A stretch of 64,000 bases of DNA. It comes from an uncultured Erythrobacter sp. Its GTDB lineage: Bacteria > Pseudomonadota > Alphaproteobacteria > Sphingomonadales > Sphingomonadaceae. Shown here piece after piece: positions 1-9,897 of this stretch (position 1 is the stretch's first letter; each line of letters starts with the position of its first letter). The notes under the pieces were generated by a model. The model did no database searches. It saw only the letters and a list, made by a program, of their open reading frames with translations, and was not told the origin of the DNA. The position numbers were made by a program, and so were the translations under genes. The stretch is taken from contig CANMTU010000001.1 of the NCBI GenBank assembly GCA_947501005.1, positions 1,698,501 through 1,762,500 of the forward strand, in the 5' to 3' direction.

Positions 1-1
1 C

Positions 2-427
2 ATGGGAGACCTGTGGGGCGAGCGTGCGGCGACCACCACCCATGCCGGCACCATCTATGCCGAAATCGTGCTGGAGGCGGGCGGCTGCATCCCGCTGGAA
101 GACGACGCCGACGAGCGCGCTGTGATGCTGGTCGGCGGGGAGGCGAGCGTCGATGGCCACCAGCTCGAACCCTTCCAGCTTTCGGTGCTCGCACCCGGCA
201 AGGAGCTGACGCTGGCCAGCGACAGTGGCGGGCGGGTCATGCTGCTGGGCGGCGAGGCGTTCGAGACGCGGCGGCACGCATGGTGGAACTTCGTCAGTTC
301 CAGCAAGGAACGGATCGAACAGGCCAAGGAAGACTGGCGCGAACGCCGTTTCGCCGAGGTGCCGGGCGACAGCGAGGAGCGCATCCCCCTGCCCGAGGGC
401 GCGCCCAAGACGGTGACCTATCCATGA
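2..427 (+). CDS. Pirin family protein, C-terminal part (5' end outside window)
   Basis: The frame is open from the first bases of the window and ends in a TGA that overlaps the next start codon, so only the C-terminal 140 or so residues are visible. The sequence matches the pirin C-terminal cupin half: a stretch like HAGTIYAEIVLEAGG, the cupin turn LLGGEAF, and the usual tail HAWWNFVSSSKERIEQAK followed by PLPEGAPK. Pirins are iron-binding cupins with quercetinase or redox-sensing roles; substrate cannot be told from this part. The Met near the left edge is internal to the family and is not a likely start. The ATGA overlap suggests co-transcription with the downstream dehydrogenase. Confidence 0.85.
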   Translation: MGDLWGERAATTTHAGTIYAEIVLEAGGCIPLEDDADERAVMLVGGEASVDGHQLEPFQLSVLAPGKELTLASDSGGRVMLLGGEAFETRRHAWWNFVSSSKERIEQAKEDWRERRFAEVPGDSEERIPLPEGAPKTVTYP

Positions 428-1248
428 TCGGCAACAGCCAGCAATTCGCCAACCAGACCGCGTGGATCACCGGCGCTTCCAGCGGCATCGGTGCCGCACT
501 CGCCCGCGACCTTGCGGGGCGCGGCGCCGCGCTTATCCTGTCGGGCCGCGATGAGGGGCGCCTGCGCGACGTGGCCGCATCGCTCGACACCGATACGCTG
601 GTTTTGCCGTTCGACGTGCGCGACGAGGCGGCGATGCAGGACGCGACCGCCGAGGCGACGTCATGGCGGCAAGGCGTCGACATCTTCGTCGCCAATGCCG
701 GCATCTCGCAGCGCAGCGAAGCGGTCGATACCGCGATGCAAGTCTATCGCGACATCATCGACATCGATCTTGTCGCGCAGATCGCCGCGACACAGGCCTT
801 ACTGCCCCATTTCACACAACGGGGGAGCGGGCGGCTGGTGTTCATCAGTTCGATCGCCGGCAAGGTCGGCGTGCCGCTGCGCACAGCCTATTGCGCGGCG
901 AAGCACGGGCTGATCGGCTATGCCGATGCCCTACGCGCAGAATTGAGCCAGAGCGGCATTCGCGTCCATGTCGTGTGCCCCGGCTCGGTCGCGACCGAGG
1001 TCAGCCGCAATGCACTCAATGCCGACGGTTCGCGCCGCGGTACCAGCGACAAGGCGATCGACGAGGGCATTCCGCCGGCCGACGCGGCGCGCGCGATCGT
1101 CGATGCGATGGCCGAAGGCACGCGCGAGATCATCGTCGCGCGCGGCGCGGAAGAACGCATGGGCAAGGCCCGCCGCACTTCCGATGCCCTGTTCGATCAG
1201 GTCGCGGAGATGGTCGCCAAGGGCTACATGCAGAAGATGAAGGCTTGA
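424..1248 (+). CDS. Short-chain dehydrogenase/reductase (SDR)
   Basis: A 274-residue classical SDR. The Rossmann glycine motif TGASSGIG lies near residue 17, the NAG motif near residue 95, the catalytic Ser in FISSIAG, and YCAAK gives the YxxxK pair. The start is the ATG overlapping the pirin stop (ATGA). NAD(P)(H)-dependent oxidation or reduction of an alcohol or ketone is expected from the family; the substrate is unknown. The gene sits in a small run with pirin upstream and an epoxide-hydrolase-like gene two bases downstream, so these may form one transcript for a small-molecule modification or detoxification task; that is inference. Confidence 0.87.
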   Translation: MIGNSQQFANQTAWITGASSGIGAALARDLAGRGAALILSGRDEGRLRDVAASLDTDTLVLPFDVRDEAAMQDATAEATSWRQGVDIFVANAGISQRSEAVDTAMQVYRDIIDIDLVAQIAATQALLPHFTQRGSGRLVFISSIAGKVGVPLRTAYCAAKHGLIGYADALRAELSQSGIRVHVVCPGSVATEVSRNALNADGSRRGTSDKAIDEGIPPADAARAIVDAMAEGTREIIVARGAEERMGKARRTSDALFDQVAEMVAKGYMQKMKA

Positions 1249-1250
1249 GG

Positions 1251-2147
1251 ATGGACGCGAAGCGGATCGCCCTGCCGAACGGCATCGAACTCGATGTCAC
1301 CGATGTGGGGCCCGAGGATGCACCGGCGCTGATCTTCCTGCATGGCTTTCCCGAGAACCGCCACAGTTGGCGGCACCAGATCGCACATTTCTCCGACCGC
1401 TTCCGCTGCATCGCGCCCGACCAGCGCGGCTATGCCGGATCGTCGAAGCCTGAAGGTGTCGAGAACTATTCGCCCGACAAGCTGGTGGGCGATGTATTCC
1501 TGCTCGCCGCCGCGCTCGGCATCGAACGGTTCACTATCGTCGGCCAAGACTGGGGCGGTGCGCTCGCATGGGGCGTGGCGCTGGCCGGGCAGGAGAGCGG
1601 CACCGTCACCCGCGCGATCATCGCCAACGCGCCGCATCCCGCGATCTTCCAGACCCTGCTTTACACCAGCCCGACCCAGCGCGAGGCCAGCCAATACATG
1701 CGCGGTTTCCGCGACCCCGCGAACGATGCGCTGGTGCGCGAAGGGGGTTTGAAGGCGTTGCTCGAACAGGAAATCCGCTGGGAAGCGTCGGACCGGATGG
1801 AGCTGGCCGAACGCGAACGGCTATGCGCGCAATGGGAGGACCGCGAGGCTGCCTTCGCCATGCTCAACTGGTATCGCGCCAGCCCGGTCACCATTCCGCC
1901 GCTCGATGCGCTTTACGAGCTGCCCGCCGGCTATACACCGCGCGAAGCCCCGCCCCTGCGCATTCCAACGCTGGTGATGTGGGGGATGGACGATCTTGCT
2001 CTGCCGCCAGTGAACACGGACGGGCTGGACCGGCATATCGACGACCTCACCCTCGAACACATTCCCGGCGCCGGCCACTTCGTGCAGTGGGAAAAGCCCG
2101 AGGCGGTCAATGCCGCGATGGCGGCGTTTCTCGACCGGACGGCCTAG
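1251..2147 (+). CDS. Alpha/beta hydrolase, epoxide hydrolase-like
   Basis: A 298-residue alpha/beta-hydrolase. The oxyanion motif HGFPENRHSW is near residue 28 and DQRGYAGSSKP follows. The nucleophile elbow reads GQDWGG, so the nucleophile is Asp as in epoxide hydrolases and haloalkane dehalogenases, not Ser. The acid lies in MWGMDD and the base in GAGHFVQWEKPE. The HGFPE motif favours epoxide hydrolase over dehalogenase. It starts two bases after the SDR stop. Its 3' end overlaps the convergent DUF2332 gene by four bases. Confidence 0.83.
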   Translation: MDAKRIALPNGIELDVTDVGPEDAPALIFLHGFPENRHSWRHQIAHFSDRFRCIAPDQRGYAGSSKPEGVENYSPDKLVGDVFLLAAALGIERFTIVGQDWGGALAWGVALAGQESGTVTRAIIANAPHPAIFQTLLYTSPTQREASQYMRGFRDPANDALVREGGLKALLEQEIRWEASDRMELAERERLCAQWEDREAAFAMLNWYRASPVTIPPLDALYELPAGYTPREAPPLRIPTLVMWGMDDLALPPVNTDGLDRHIDDLTLEHIPGAGHFVQWEKPEAVNAAMAAFLDRTA

Positions 2148-3196
2148 CCGCCAAGCCACTCCACCCATTCGCCATGCGGGTGCGCGTTGGCGAGGTGCGC
2201 CTCCTTCGCCCCGCCGGGCCAGTATCGCACGCGCAATTCGTGCGCGAAGGTCTCGCGATTGGTCTCGAGCGACACCCACGCCAGCGGGCTGTCGGCGGCT
2301 GCCGTCTCGCCAACCGCCTCCATCGCGTTGCTGATCCGCTCCTGCGTCGTGTCGGGCAGATATTGCCACATGATCGAGTGCATCAGCACCCGAGTGACGC
2401 CCGGCTCGCTTTTGCGCGCTAGTTCGCGCTCGACCCAATCGGCCGCGTCCATCCGCTCGATCTCGGGCGGCATGCGTTCCGCGAGAGCGATGGCGGCATC
2501 GATCCGCGCCATCCGTCCGCTCGCTTCCGGCCAGACATAGCTTTTGAGGCGCAGCGCCTGCGCCTCGTCGGTCAGGTCGATCGGCGCGATGTCGCTCCCC
2601 CGCGCATCCACAAGACCGAACTCTACATCGGGCGGCGGGGCCCCGCGCCATTCCGGAGCGAGCGCCATGCGGCTGCCGGCGGGACCCACCGCGACGCCGC
2701 CGAGATCGTAGCGATAGCGGCCCATCATCGTGTTGATGCCCGCGCTCGCCCCGATCTCCAGCAGCTCGAACTGCGCTGTGGTGCGCCCGTCCGCAAGCCA
2801 CAGCAGCGCCGCCATCAGGCTGGCCGAGCGCCCCGCTTCGTTGGTCTGCGGCGGCCCGTCGAGCCACGGCATCAGGCGCGCATCGTACGTCTCGACCAGC
2901 TCGCGCACCAGCGCATCGACATCCGCCTGCGCCGTCATCCGCCCGGCATAGACATCCTCCAGCCGCGGCTCGTCGCCGGTGAGGAAAAGGTTGTGCAGCC
3001 CGCCCACGATCCGCAGCGGCATGGCATCGCGCAGACTGAGGCCGTTCCAGTTGTGGATGCGCCGCGCCGTGGCGGCTGGCGAGTTCGCCAGCGCCAGCAA
3101 GGCCCGCACGATCCGCGCAGTGCCGGGCGCGCCGTTGGTCTCGGCATGGTCGGCTTGCCACGCGATGGCTTCAGGGATGGAGACGGTGTCGAGCAT
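2144..3196 (-). CDS. DUF2332 family protein
   Basis: A 350-residue cytoplasmic protein that fits DUF2332: the core NEAGRSASLMAALLWLA followed by ELLEIGASAGINTMMGRYRY is the family signature and resembles a degenerate nucleotide-binding loop. C-terminal motifs TRVLMHSIMWQYLP and ETNRETFAHELRVRYWPGG are also typical. No biochemical function is established for the family. The gene is convergent with the hydrolase. A single ATG start was used; no strong Shine-Dalgarno sequence is seen. Confidence 0.8.
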   Translation of the reverse strand: MLDTVSIPEAIAWQADHAETNGAPGTARIVRALLALANSPAATARRIHNWNGLSLRDAMPLRIVGGLHNLFLTGDEPRLEDVYAGRMTAQADVDALVRELVETYDARLMPWLDGPPQTNEAGRSASLMAALLWLADGRTTAQFELLEIGASAGINTMMGRYRYDLGGVAVGPAGSRMALAPEWRGAPPPDVEFGLVDARGSDIAPIDLTDEAQALRLKSYVWPEASGRMARIDAAIALAERMPPEIERMDAADWVERELARKSEPGVTRVLMHSIMWQYLPDTTQERISNAMEAVGETAAADSPLAWVSLETNRETFAHELRVRYWPGGAKEAHLANAHPHGEWVEWLGG

Positions 3197-3352
3197 GCGG
3201 GGGTGGTTAGCGAGAACGAGGGGCTATTTCCAACCGTTGTCTTCAATTTCGCTCCGAGAATTGGAAGTCAGCATATCAGCGTCTCGATATGGCTTTACCA
3301 TTCCTTCAACGAGGAATCGGAGTTGAGTTCTCGCCACATGACATCTGAATGG

Positions 3353-3991
3353 TCATCGCACGGCCTCCAACTGCCCGGCATTATAATTAAGTCCCGTCAG
3401 GTCTTTGTCTTGCAGATGGTCGTGCATCGCCTGCGACATCCAGGGTGGAGAACCCTTCCCTCGCGTGCCTGCATAACTGTCGTACCAAAGATGGGCGTCA
3501 CCAATTTGGTCGAGATTGAGCACCAGCTTGGGCTCCGCTTTCAGGTCAACACCGTCCGGGAGAAGTTCTGGGTAGCGGCGCGCGACATCCTTCGCTGGCC
3601 GCCAACTGTTTAGATGGAATATAAGATTGGTATGCTCCCGATCGACGCTGTCGATGATCTGTCCGGTAATGAACCAGAAACGGTTCTCAAGATGCCTTCC
3701 CCGCTGGTCGAGATACTCGACCGGGACGAACTGATGAACTCCTGGCTCCAGTTCTGCGATCGCTTCCATCGCGCGCTTGGATACATTCATCCAAGGCGTT
3801 TTATCGAAATCTCCCGGCGGCAACTCATTTCCGTCCATCCACTCGATGTGTTTCGGCAAATAAGTTGGATCAACTTTTAGACCCTCACTATCGGCTAACG
3901 CCTTGACCTTGTCGAAGTCGCCATCGACGATCTTGATTTTCGTCGCAAGGCCCGAGAGCGGCCGAACGTTCATTCCGTAAACCACAGACAT
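3353..3991 (-). CDS. Imm11 (DUF1629)-like immunity protein, orphan
   Basis: A 212-residue protein resembling the Imm11/DUF1629 family: a central [19 protein letters not shown] block matches the family's hydrophobic strand followed by D-x2-D and Ser/Thr, and the C-terminus [30 protein letters not shown] matches the final D-x-L-K-D-A-L..LTGL part. Imm11 proteins neutralise polymorphic or contact-dependent toxins. No toxin gene lies on either side. The start is the ATG preceded by GAGGGAA six bases upstream; an earlier in-frame Met lacks such a site. The gene and its 3' flank are visibly AT-richer than neighbours (27 of 60 G/C in the line from 3241), which suggests horizontal gain. Family call is by motif recall, so moderate. 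Confidence 0.6.
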   Translation of the reverse strand: MSVVYGMNVRPLSGLATKIKIVDGDFDKVKALADSEGLKVDPTYLPKHIEWMDGNELPPGDFDKTPWMNVSKRAMEAIAELEPGVHQFVPVEYLDQRGRHLENRFWFITGQIIDSVDREHTNLIFHLNSWRPAKDVARRYPELLPDGVDLKAEPKLVLNLDQIGDAHLWYDSYAGTRGKGSPPWMSQAMHDHLQDKDLTGLNYNAGQLEAVR

Positions 3992-4214
3992 ATTCTGTTC
4001 CCTCGCGACGCAGCACGCGTTTCGTCGGCTTGACGCCGGCAACCGCGAGAGCTGGTTCAATGTCTTGGAATTGCCCCCACCCGCCCCTCAGCGGTTCGGT
4101 ATCAATTCGATCCCACCGCCTACATGCCTCGCCCCGCCTCAACAAACCGCTAACCCCGCGCTCCGCCATACACGTTGCCCTTTTGCGCCGCCGCCCCTAT
4201 CTGCGCGCCTTGCC

Positions 4215-4868
4215 ATGACCAGCCTGCTCACCTTCGCCGTGCCCAAGGGGCGCATCCTCGACGAGGCGCTGCCCGTGATGGCGCGCGCCGGGGTCGTGCC
4301 GGAAGACGCCTTTCACGACAAGGCCAACCGCTCGCTCACCTTCGCGACCACGCGCGAGGACATGCGCCTGATCCGCGTGCGCGCCTTCGACGTGGCGACC
4401 TTCGTGGCGCATGGCGCGGCGCAGATGGGCATCGTGGGGTCGGACGTGATCGAGGAATTCGACTATGCCGACCTTTACGCGCCGGTCGATCTCGACATCG
4501 GGCATTGCCACCTCTCCGTCGCCCAGCCGAAGGACGCGGTGGACCATGACGGGGCAAGCCATCTGCGCGTGGCGACCAAATACCCGAACCTCACCCGCCG
4601 CCATTTCGAGGCGCAGGGCATCCAGGCCGAATGCGTCAAGCTGAACGGCGCGATGGAGATCGCCCCGGAACTCGGCCTCGCCGGGCGGATCGTCGATCTC
4701 GTCAGCACGGGCACGACCCTGCGTGAGAACGGTCTGGTCGAAACCAGCCGCATTCTCGACATCTCGGCGCGGCTGATCGTCAACCGTGCGGCGTGGAAGA
4801 CCGATCCGCGTATCGGCGATCTGGTCGAGGCGTTCCGCGCCGACAGTGCGCAGCGGGCGGCGGCCTGA
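4215..4868 (+). CDS. hisG: ATP phosphoribosyltransferase, short form
   Basis: First step of histidine synthesis: ATP plus PRPP gives phosphoribosyl-ATP. The 217-residue length and the lack of a C-terminal regulatory domain identify the short form (HisG-S), which in known cases needs the regulatory partner HisZ; no hisZ lies in the window. Visible motifs are AVPKGRI at the N-terminus, [11 protein letters not shown], and the PRPP loop [14 protein letters not shown]. It heads a tight operon; its TGA overlaps the hisD ATG (TGATG). Confidence 0.95.
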   Translation: MTSLLTFAVPKGRILDEALPVMARAGVVPEDAFHDKANRSLTFATTREDMRLIRVRAFDVATFVAHGAAQMGIVGSDVIEEFDYADLYAPVDLDIGHCHLSVAQPKDAVDHDGASHLRVATKYPNLTRRHFEAQGIQAECVKLNGAMEIAPELGLAGRIVDLVSTGTTLRENGLVETSRILDISARLIVNRAAWKTDPRIGDLVEAFRADSAQRAAA

Positions 4869-6157
4869 TGCAGTTTCTTACCCTGTCCGACGCCGATTTC
4901 GAGGCGAAGTTCGAACGGCTGGTGCGCGACCGGCGCGAAAGCGACGCCGGCGTCTCGCGTGACGTGTCCGACATTCTAAATGAGGTGCGCGAGCGGGGCG
5001 ACGGGGCGCTGGTGGAATACACCATGCGGTTCGACGAGCACCGGCTCGGCACCGAGGATGGCTGGTCGATTTCGCTGGCCGAATGCAAGCAAGCCTATCG
5101 CGACCTCGATGGCGATCTACGCGAGGCGCTCGACACCGCGGCGCGCCGGATCCGCGCCTATCACGAAGGGCAGGTGCCGCAGGACCGCGACTATACCGAC
5201 GAGATCGGCATGCGGCTCGGCTCGCGCTGGTCGCCTGTCGATGCGGCGGGGCTGTATGTGCCGGGCGGACGCGCGGCCTATCCTTCCTCGCTGCTGATGA
5301 ACGCGATTCCCGCCAAGGTCGCCGGGGTCGGGCGGCTGGCGGTCGTCACTCCGACGCCGGGCGGCACGGTCAATCCGCTGGTCCTCGCCGCCGCGCATGT
5401 CGCGGGCGTGGACGAGATCTGGCGGGTCGGCGGGGCGCAAGCCGTCGCCGCCCTCGCCTATGGCACGCAGCGGATCGCGCCGGTCGACGTCATCACCGGG
5501 CCGGGCAATGCCTGGGTCGCGGAAGCCAAGCGCCAGCTGTTCGGCGTGGTCGGGATCGACATGGTCGCCGGGCCGAGCGAGATCCTCGTCATCGCAGACA
5601 GAGGGAACGATGCCGAGATCATCGCCGCCGACCTGCTCAGCCAAGCCGAGCACGATCCGACCAGCCAGTCCATCCTCATTACCGACGATCCCGCCCTTGC
5701 GGCGCGGGTGCAGGACGCGATCGAGCTGCAATTGCTGCAATTGCCCACCGGCAAGACCGCGCGGCAGAGCTGGGACGACAACGGCCTGATCGTCATCGTG
5801 GACGATCTTGCCGACGCCGTGCCGCTGGCCGACCGGCTGGCCGCGGAACACGTCGAACTCGCGGTCGCCGATCCCGAGCCGCTGTTCGCCCGGCTGCGCC
5901 ATGCGGGCAGCGTCTTCCTCGGTCGGCATACGCCCGAGGCGGTGGGCGATTATATTGCCGGACCCAACCACGTGCTGCCGACCGGGCGCCGGGCGCGCTT
6001 CGCCAGCGGGCTGTCGGTGCTCGACTTCATGAAGCGCACCAGTTTCATCGGGGCCACGCCGCAGGCCTTGCAGGCCATCGGCCCCGCCGCAGTGCGCCTT
6101 GCCGAGGCGGAAGGCCTGCCGGCCCATGCCCTTTCGATTTCAAAGAGACTTTCGTGA
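4868..6157 (+). CDS. hisD: Histidinol dehydrogenase
   Basis: A 429-residue NAD-dependent, zinc-containing enzyme that oxidises L-histidinol twice to L-histidine, the last step of the pathway. Family motifs: VPGGRAAYPSS, GPGNAWVAEAKRQLFG, MVAGPSEILVIAD, the Zn ligands in SQAEHDPTSQ, the catalytic Glu-His pair in AAEHVELAV, and GPNHVLPTGRRARFASGLS. Length is normal for the family. It overlaps hisG by one base and the nusB start by four bases (GTGA). Confidence 0.96.
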   Translation: MQFLTLSDADFEAKFERLVRDRRESDAGVSRDVSDILNEVRERGDGALVEYTMRFDEHRLGTEDGWSISLAECKQAYRDLDGDLREALDTAARRIRAYHEGQVPQDRDYTDEIGMRLGSRWSPVDAAGLYVPGGRAAYPSSLLMNAIPAKVAGVGRLAVVTPTPGGTVNPLVLAAAHVAGVDEIWRVGGAQAVAALAYGTQRIAPVDVITGPGNAWVAEAKRQLFGVVGIDMVAGPSEILVIADRGNDAEIIAADLLSQAEHDPTSQSILITDDPALAARVQDAIELQLLQLPTGKTARQSWDDNGLIVIVDDLADAVPLADRLAAEHVELAVADPEPLFARLRHAGSVFLGRHTPEAVGDYIAGPNHVLPTGRRARFASGLSVLDFMKRTSFIGATPQALQAIGPAAVRLAEAEGLPAHALSISKRLS

Positions 6158-6606
6158 CCAAGAATTTCAAGACCCAGGCCCGCAGCGCGGCCCGCCTCGG
6201 CGCCGTGCAGGCGCTTTACCAGCAGCAGATGGAGAAGACGGCGACCGCCCGGCTGCTCGACGAATTCCACCAGCACCGGCTCGGCAAGACGATCGAGGAC
6301 GATCAATATGCCGACGCCGACGTCGCCTTCTTCGACGATGTCGTGCGCGGCGTCGATGCACGGCGAGGGGAGATCGACGAGCTTCTGACCGGTCGGCTGG
6401 CGCAGGGGTGGACGCTGGCCCGGCTCGACAAGACCATGCTGCAGATACTGCGTGCGGGGACCTACGAATTGCTCGCGCGGCAGGATGTGCCGAAGGCGGC
6501 CTCCATCAGCGAATATGTCGACGTGGCCAAGGCCTTCTTCGACGACCGCGAGGCGAAATTCGTGAACGGCGTCCTCGACGCGGTGGCGAAGGAAACCGGG
6601 CGGTAG
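6154..6606 (+). CDS. nusB: Transcription antitermination factor NusB
   Basis: A 150-residue all-helical RNA-binding protein that binds boxA with NusE and promotes rRNA antitermination. Signature parts are RSAARLGAVQALYQQQ near the N-terminus, LDKTMLQILRAGTYEL in the middle and ISEYVDVAKAFF with KFVNGVLDAVAKE at the end. The GTG start overlaps the hisD stop as GTGA. The overlap places it in the hisG-hisD-nusB-thiL transcript; translation is probably coupled to hisD. Confidence 0.93.
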   Translation: MTKNFKTQARSAARLGAVQALYQQQMEKTATARLLDEFHQHRLGKTIEDDQYADADVAFFDDVVRGVDARRGEIDELLTGRLAQGWTLARLDKTMLQILRAGTYELLARQDVPKAASISEYVDVAKAFFDDREAKFVNGVLDAVAKETGR

Positions 6607-6643
6607 TTTCCGCGTTTTTCCCGAACAGTTGGAAAGGCCGGCG

Positions 6644-7525
6644 ATGAACGAACCCGAATTCATCGCCGCCCTGCGCGGACTGGCACGATCGGACGCGGCG
6701 CGCGGCCTCGAGGACGACGCCGCCGTGCTGGCGGTCGGCGGCGAGACGCTCATCCTGACGCACGACACGCTGGTGCAAGGTGTCCATGTCCGCGAGGACG
6801 AGGATCCAGCCGATATCGCCTGGAAACTGGTCGCGGTGAACCTGTCGGACCTGGCGGCGAAAGGAGCACGGCCGCTCGGCGTGCTCGTCTCGCATATGCT
6901 CGGCCAGGGCGATGCGCGGTTCGTCGAGGGCCTGGGCGAGGCTCTTGAAACCTACGGGGTGCCCCTGCTCGGCGGGGATACGGTCGCGGCGCAAGGGCGG
7001 CGGGTCTGGGGCTGCACGGCGATCGGGCAGGCGACGCACAGCCCGGTGCCGGACCGGCGCGGCGCGCGCGCCGGCGACGAGGTCTTCGTTACCGGACGGC
7101 TCGGCCGGGCCATGCTCGGCTTCGAGGCCGGACATGGCGAAAGCGAACACGCTCTTGCCTATCGCCGCCCCGCCCCGCGCCTGAGCGAAGGACAAGCCCT
7201 CGCTCCCCTCGTCACCGCCATGATGGACGTCTCCGACGGTCTGCTGCTCGACAGTTCGCGCATGGCCGAGGCGAGCGGCGTCACCCTCTCGCTTGGCAGC
7301 GCCGCGATTCCCGTTGCCGACCCTGCGCGGCGGGACGACTGCATTTCCTGGGGCGACGATTACGAACTGCTCTTCACCCTGCCCGCAGGCACAACCAGCC
7401 CCGTGCCGGCGACCCGCATCGGTGTGGTGACAGATCGCGCGGCGGCACCCCTCTATCTGGATGCCGAGCCGCTGACGAACCGCGACCGGCTCGGCTATAT
7501 CCACGCGGCGGCGGGGCGGCCTTGA
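6644..7525 (+). CDS. thiL: Thiamine-monophosphate kinase
   Basis: A 293-residue ATP-dependent kinase that converts thiamine phosphate to thiamine diphosphate. Metal and substrate motifs DDAAVL, HDTLVQGVHVRED, AVNLSDLAAKGARPLG, LGGDT and MDVSDGLLLDSSRMAEAS are present, and GDDYELLFTLP lies near the C-terminus. The ATG follows GGAAAGG by seven bases, which decides against the TTG fifteen bases upstream. nusB-thiL adjacency is common in many bacteria and here extends the histidine operon. Confidence 0.93.
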   Translation: MNEPEFIAALRGLARSDAARGLEDDAAVLAVGGETLILTHDTLVQGVHVREDEDPADIAWKLVAVNLSDLAAKGARPLGVLVSHMLGQGDARFVEGLGEALETYGVPLLGGDTVAAQGRRVWGCTAIGQATHSPVPDRRGARAGDEVFVTGRLGRAMLGFEAGHGESEHALAYRRPAPRLSEGQALAPLVTAMMDVSDGLLLDSSRMAEASGVTLSLGSAAIPVADPARRDDCISWGDDYELLFTLPAGTTSPVPATRIGVVTDRAAAPLYLDAEPLTNRDRLGYIHAAAGRP

Positions 7526-7541
7526 CGCTACGTTAATCGGC

Positions 7542-7569
7542 TTGCCACGTTCCGCGACGCGCTTATACC
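7542..7569 (+). promoter_or_regulatory. Possible sigma70-type promoter of hppA
   Basis: TTGCCA at 7542-7547 and TATACC at 7564-7569, with a 16-base spacer, lie about 60 bases upstream of the hppA GTG. This is the only plausible -35/-10 pair in the short gap after thiL. It is a pattern match only. Confidence 0.35.
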
Positions 7570-7630
7570 TTTCCCATACAGGCGCCGGCGTCTCCCATGC
7601 CGGCGACCATATAAAACGGGAGGGAAATCT

Positions 7631-9787
7631 GTGGAACTCGTACTCATAGCCATCGTGCTGGGTCTGGTCGCCATCGCCTATGGCTTCGTGACCAGCCGCC
7701 AGGTGCTCAATGCCGGTGCCGGCAATGACAGGATGCAGGAAATCGCCGCCGCCATCCAGGAAGGCGCGCAGGCCTATCTCAAGCGGCAATATCTCACCAT
7801 CGGCGTGGTCGGCGTGGTCGTCGCGGTGCTGGTGTTCGTCTTTCTCGGGATCATCCCGGCAGTCGGCTTCGTGATCGGGGCGATCCTGTCGGGCGTCGCG
7901 GGCTTCGTGGGCATGAACATCTCGGTGCGCGCCAATGTCCGCACCGCCGCCGCCGCCCAGAGCGGGTTGCAGCAAGGCCTGACACTGGCCTTCCGCGCCG
8001 GGGCAATCACCGGCCTGCTGGTTGCCGGGCTGGCCCTCCTCGCCATCGCCGGCTTCTTCGCGTTCCTGATTGGTCCGGCGGGCCATGCGGCCAACAGCCG
8101 TGCGGTGGTGGACGGTTTGGTCGGCCTCGCCTTCGGCGCCTCGCTGATTTCGATCTTCGCGCGGCTTGGCGGCGGGATCTTCACCAAGGCCGCCGATGTC
8201 GGCGCCGACCTCGTCGGCAAGGTGGAGGCAGGCATTCCGGAAGATGATCCCCGCAACCCCGCCGTCATCGCCGACAATGTGGGCGACAATGTGGGCGACT
8301 GTGCGGGCATGGCCGCCGACCTGTTCGAAACCTATGTCGTCACCGTGGGGGCCACCATGGTGCTGACCGCGCTGTTGTTCGGCGAGCGGCTGGGTGACTT
8401 GCTGCTGCCGATGATGGCCCTTCCCCTGCTGATCGGCGGGGCATGCATCGTCACCAGCATCATCGGCACCTATTTCGTGAAGCTCGGCAAGGGCGGCACG
8501 AACGTGATGGGCGCGATGTACAAGGGTTTCCTCGTCACCGCCGTCCTCTCGATCCCGCTGATCTGGCTGGTGATGAGCCTCACGCTCGGCGGGATGGACA
8601 CGCTGATCGGCAACAGCCTGTCCGATGTCGATCTCGGCCAGCCGCTGGCCGAAGAGGGGCTGGCAGAACAGGTGCTGGCCTTCACCGGGTGGGACCTGTT
8701 CTGGTGCGCCATACTCGGCCTCGTCATCACCGGGCTGATCATCTGGATCACCGAATACTATACCGGCACGCAGTACCGCCCGGTCCGCTCCATCGCGAAG
8801 GCATCGGAAACCGGCCACGGCACCAACGTGATCCAGGGCCTCGCCATCAGCCTCGAGGCGACCGCGTTGCCGACCATCGTGATCGTGGCCGGCATCATCG
8901 TGGCCTATCAGCTCGCCGGGCTCATCGGCATCGCCTATGCGGCGACCGCGATGCTGGCGCTGGCCGGCATGGTGGTGGCGCTAGACGCGTATGGGCCGGT
9001 GACCGACAATGCCGGCGGCATCGCCGAAATGGCCGGGCTGGACGATAGCGTGCGGGAAAAGACCGACCTTCTCGATGCCGTGGGCAACACCACCAAGGCG
9101 GTGACCAAGGGCTATGCCATCGGATCGGCGGGGCTTGCCGCACTGGTCCTATTCGCGGCCTACACCACCGATCTCGGCGAGTTCTTCCCGCTGGTGGACG
9201 TCGATTTCAGCCTCGAGAACCCGTATGTCATCGTCGGCCTGCTGCTGGGCGCCTTGCTGCCCTATCTGTTCGGCGCGATGGGCATGACTGCGGTCGGCCG
9301 CGCGGCGGGCGACGTCGTGAAGGACGTGCGCGAACAGTTCGCGGGCGATGCCGGGATCATGGCGGGCACCAGCAAGCCGAATTATGCCCGCACGGTCGAT
9401 CTCGTCACCAAAGCGGCGATCAAGGAGATGATCGTGCCCTCGATGCTCCCGGTCCTCGCCCCGATCGCGGTGTATTTCATCATCACTGCCATCGCCGGGC
9501 AGGCCAACGGCTTCGCGGCGCTAGGCGCCTTGCTGCTGGGCGTAATCGTGAGCGGGCTGTTCGTCGCGCTCAGCATGACCGCCGGCGGCGGCGCATGGGA
9601 CAATGCGAAGAAATACATCGAGGACGGTCATCACGGCGGCAAAGGATCGGTCGCGCACCATGCCGCGGTGACCGGCGATACGGTCGGCGATCCCTACAAG
9701 GACACCGCCGGCCCCGCCGTCAATCCGATGATCAAGATCACCAACATCGTTGCCCTCCTTCTGCTCGCGGCGCTGGCCGGCGGCTGA
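7631..9787 (+). CDS. hppA: Membrane-bound H+-translocating pyrophosphatase, K+-independent type
   Basis: A 718-residue polytopic inner-membrane protein with about 16 hydrophobic segments that couples PPi hydrolysis to proton export. The PPi/Mg site is seen as the [22 protein letters not shown] region followed by [13 protein letters not shown]. The motif [16 protein letters not shown] has Lys and Thr at the two positions that are Ala and Gly in K+-dependent enzymes, which marks the K+-independent proton-pumping class (family knowledge). GTG start with a strong GGGAGGGAAA ribosome site. It stands alone as a single-gene unit. Confidence 0.96.
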   Translation: MELVLIAIVLGLVAIAYGFVTSRQVLNAGAGNDRMQEIAAAIQEGAQAYLKRQYLTIGVVGVVVAVLVFVFLGIIPAVGFVIGAILSGVAGFVGMNISVRANVRTAAAAQSGLQQGLTLAFRAGAITGLLVAGLALLAIAGFFAFLIGPAGHAANSRAVVDGLVGLAFGASLISIFARLGGGIFTKAADVGADLVGKVEAGIPEDDPRNPAVIADNVGDNVGDCAGMAADLFETYVVTVGATMVLTALLFGERLGDLLLPMMALPLLIGGACIVTSIIGTYFVKLGKGGTNVMGAMYKGFLVTAVLSIPLIWLVMSLTLGGMDTLIGNSLSDVDLGQPLAEEGLAEQVLAFTGWDLFWCAILGLVITGLIIWITEYYTGTQYRPVRSIAKASETGHGTNVIQGLAISLEATALPTIVIVAGIIVAYQLAGLIGIAYAATAMLALAGMVVALDAYGPVTDNAGGIAEMAGLDDSVREKTDLLDAVGNTTKAVTKGYAIGSAGLAALVLFAAYTTDLGEFFPLVDVDFSLENPYVIVGLLLGALLPYLFGAMGMTAVGRAAGDVVKDVREQFAGDAGIMAGTSKPNYARTVDLVTKAAIKEMIVPSMLPVLAPIAVYFIITAIAGQANGFAALGALLLGVIVSGLFVALSMTAGGGAWDNAKKYIEDGHHGGKGSVAHHAAVTGDTVGDPYKDTAGPAVNPMIKITNIVALLLLAALAGG

Positions 9788-9897
9788 CGCCTTCCTGCGC
9801 GCAACGCCTCGCTCAAACCGGCGGCGCTTCCCTTTGCGGGGGGCGCCGCTCGTCCTTGCCAGCTTGACGTATCCGTAAGGTCTTTGCATGGCATGGC

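Noticed and set aside
6506..8818. Long open frame on the minus strand across thiL and hppA (770 codons)
   Set aside because: Antisense shadow of well-conserved genes; its translation is low-complexity His/Arg/Gly-rich with no family motif.
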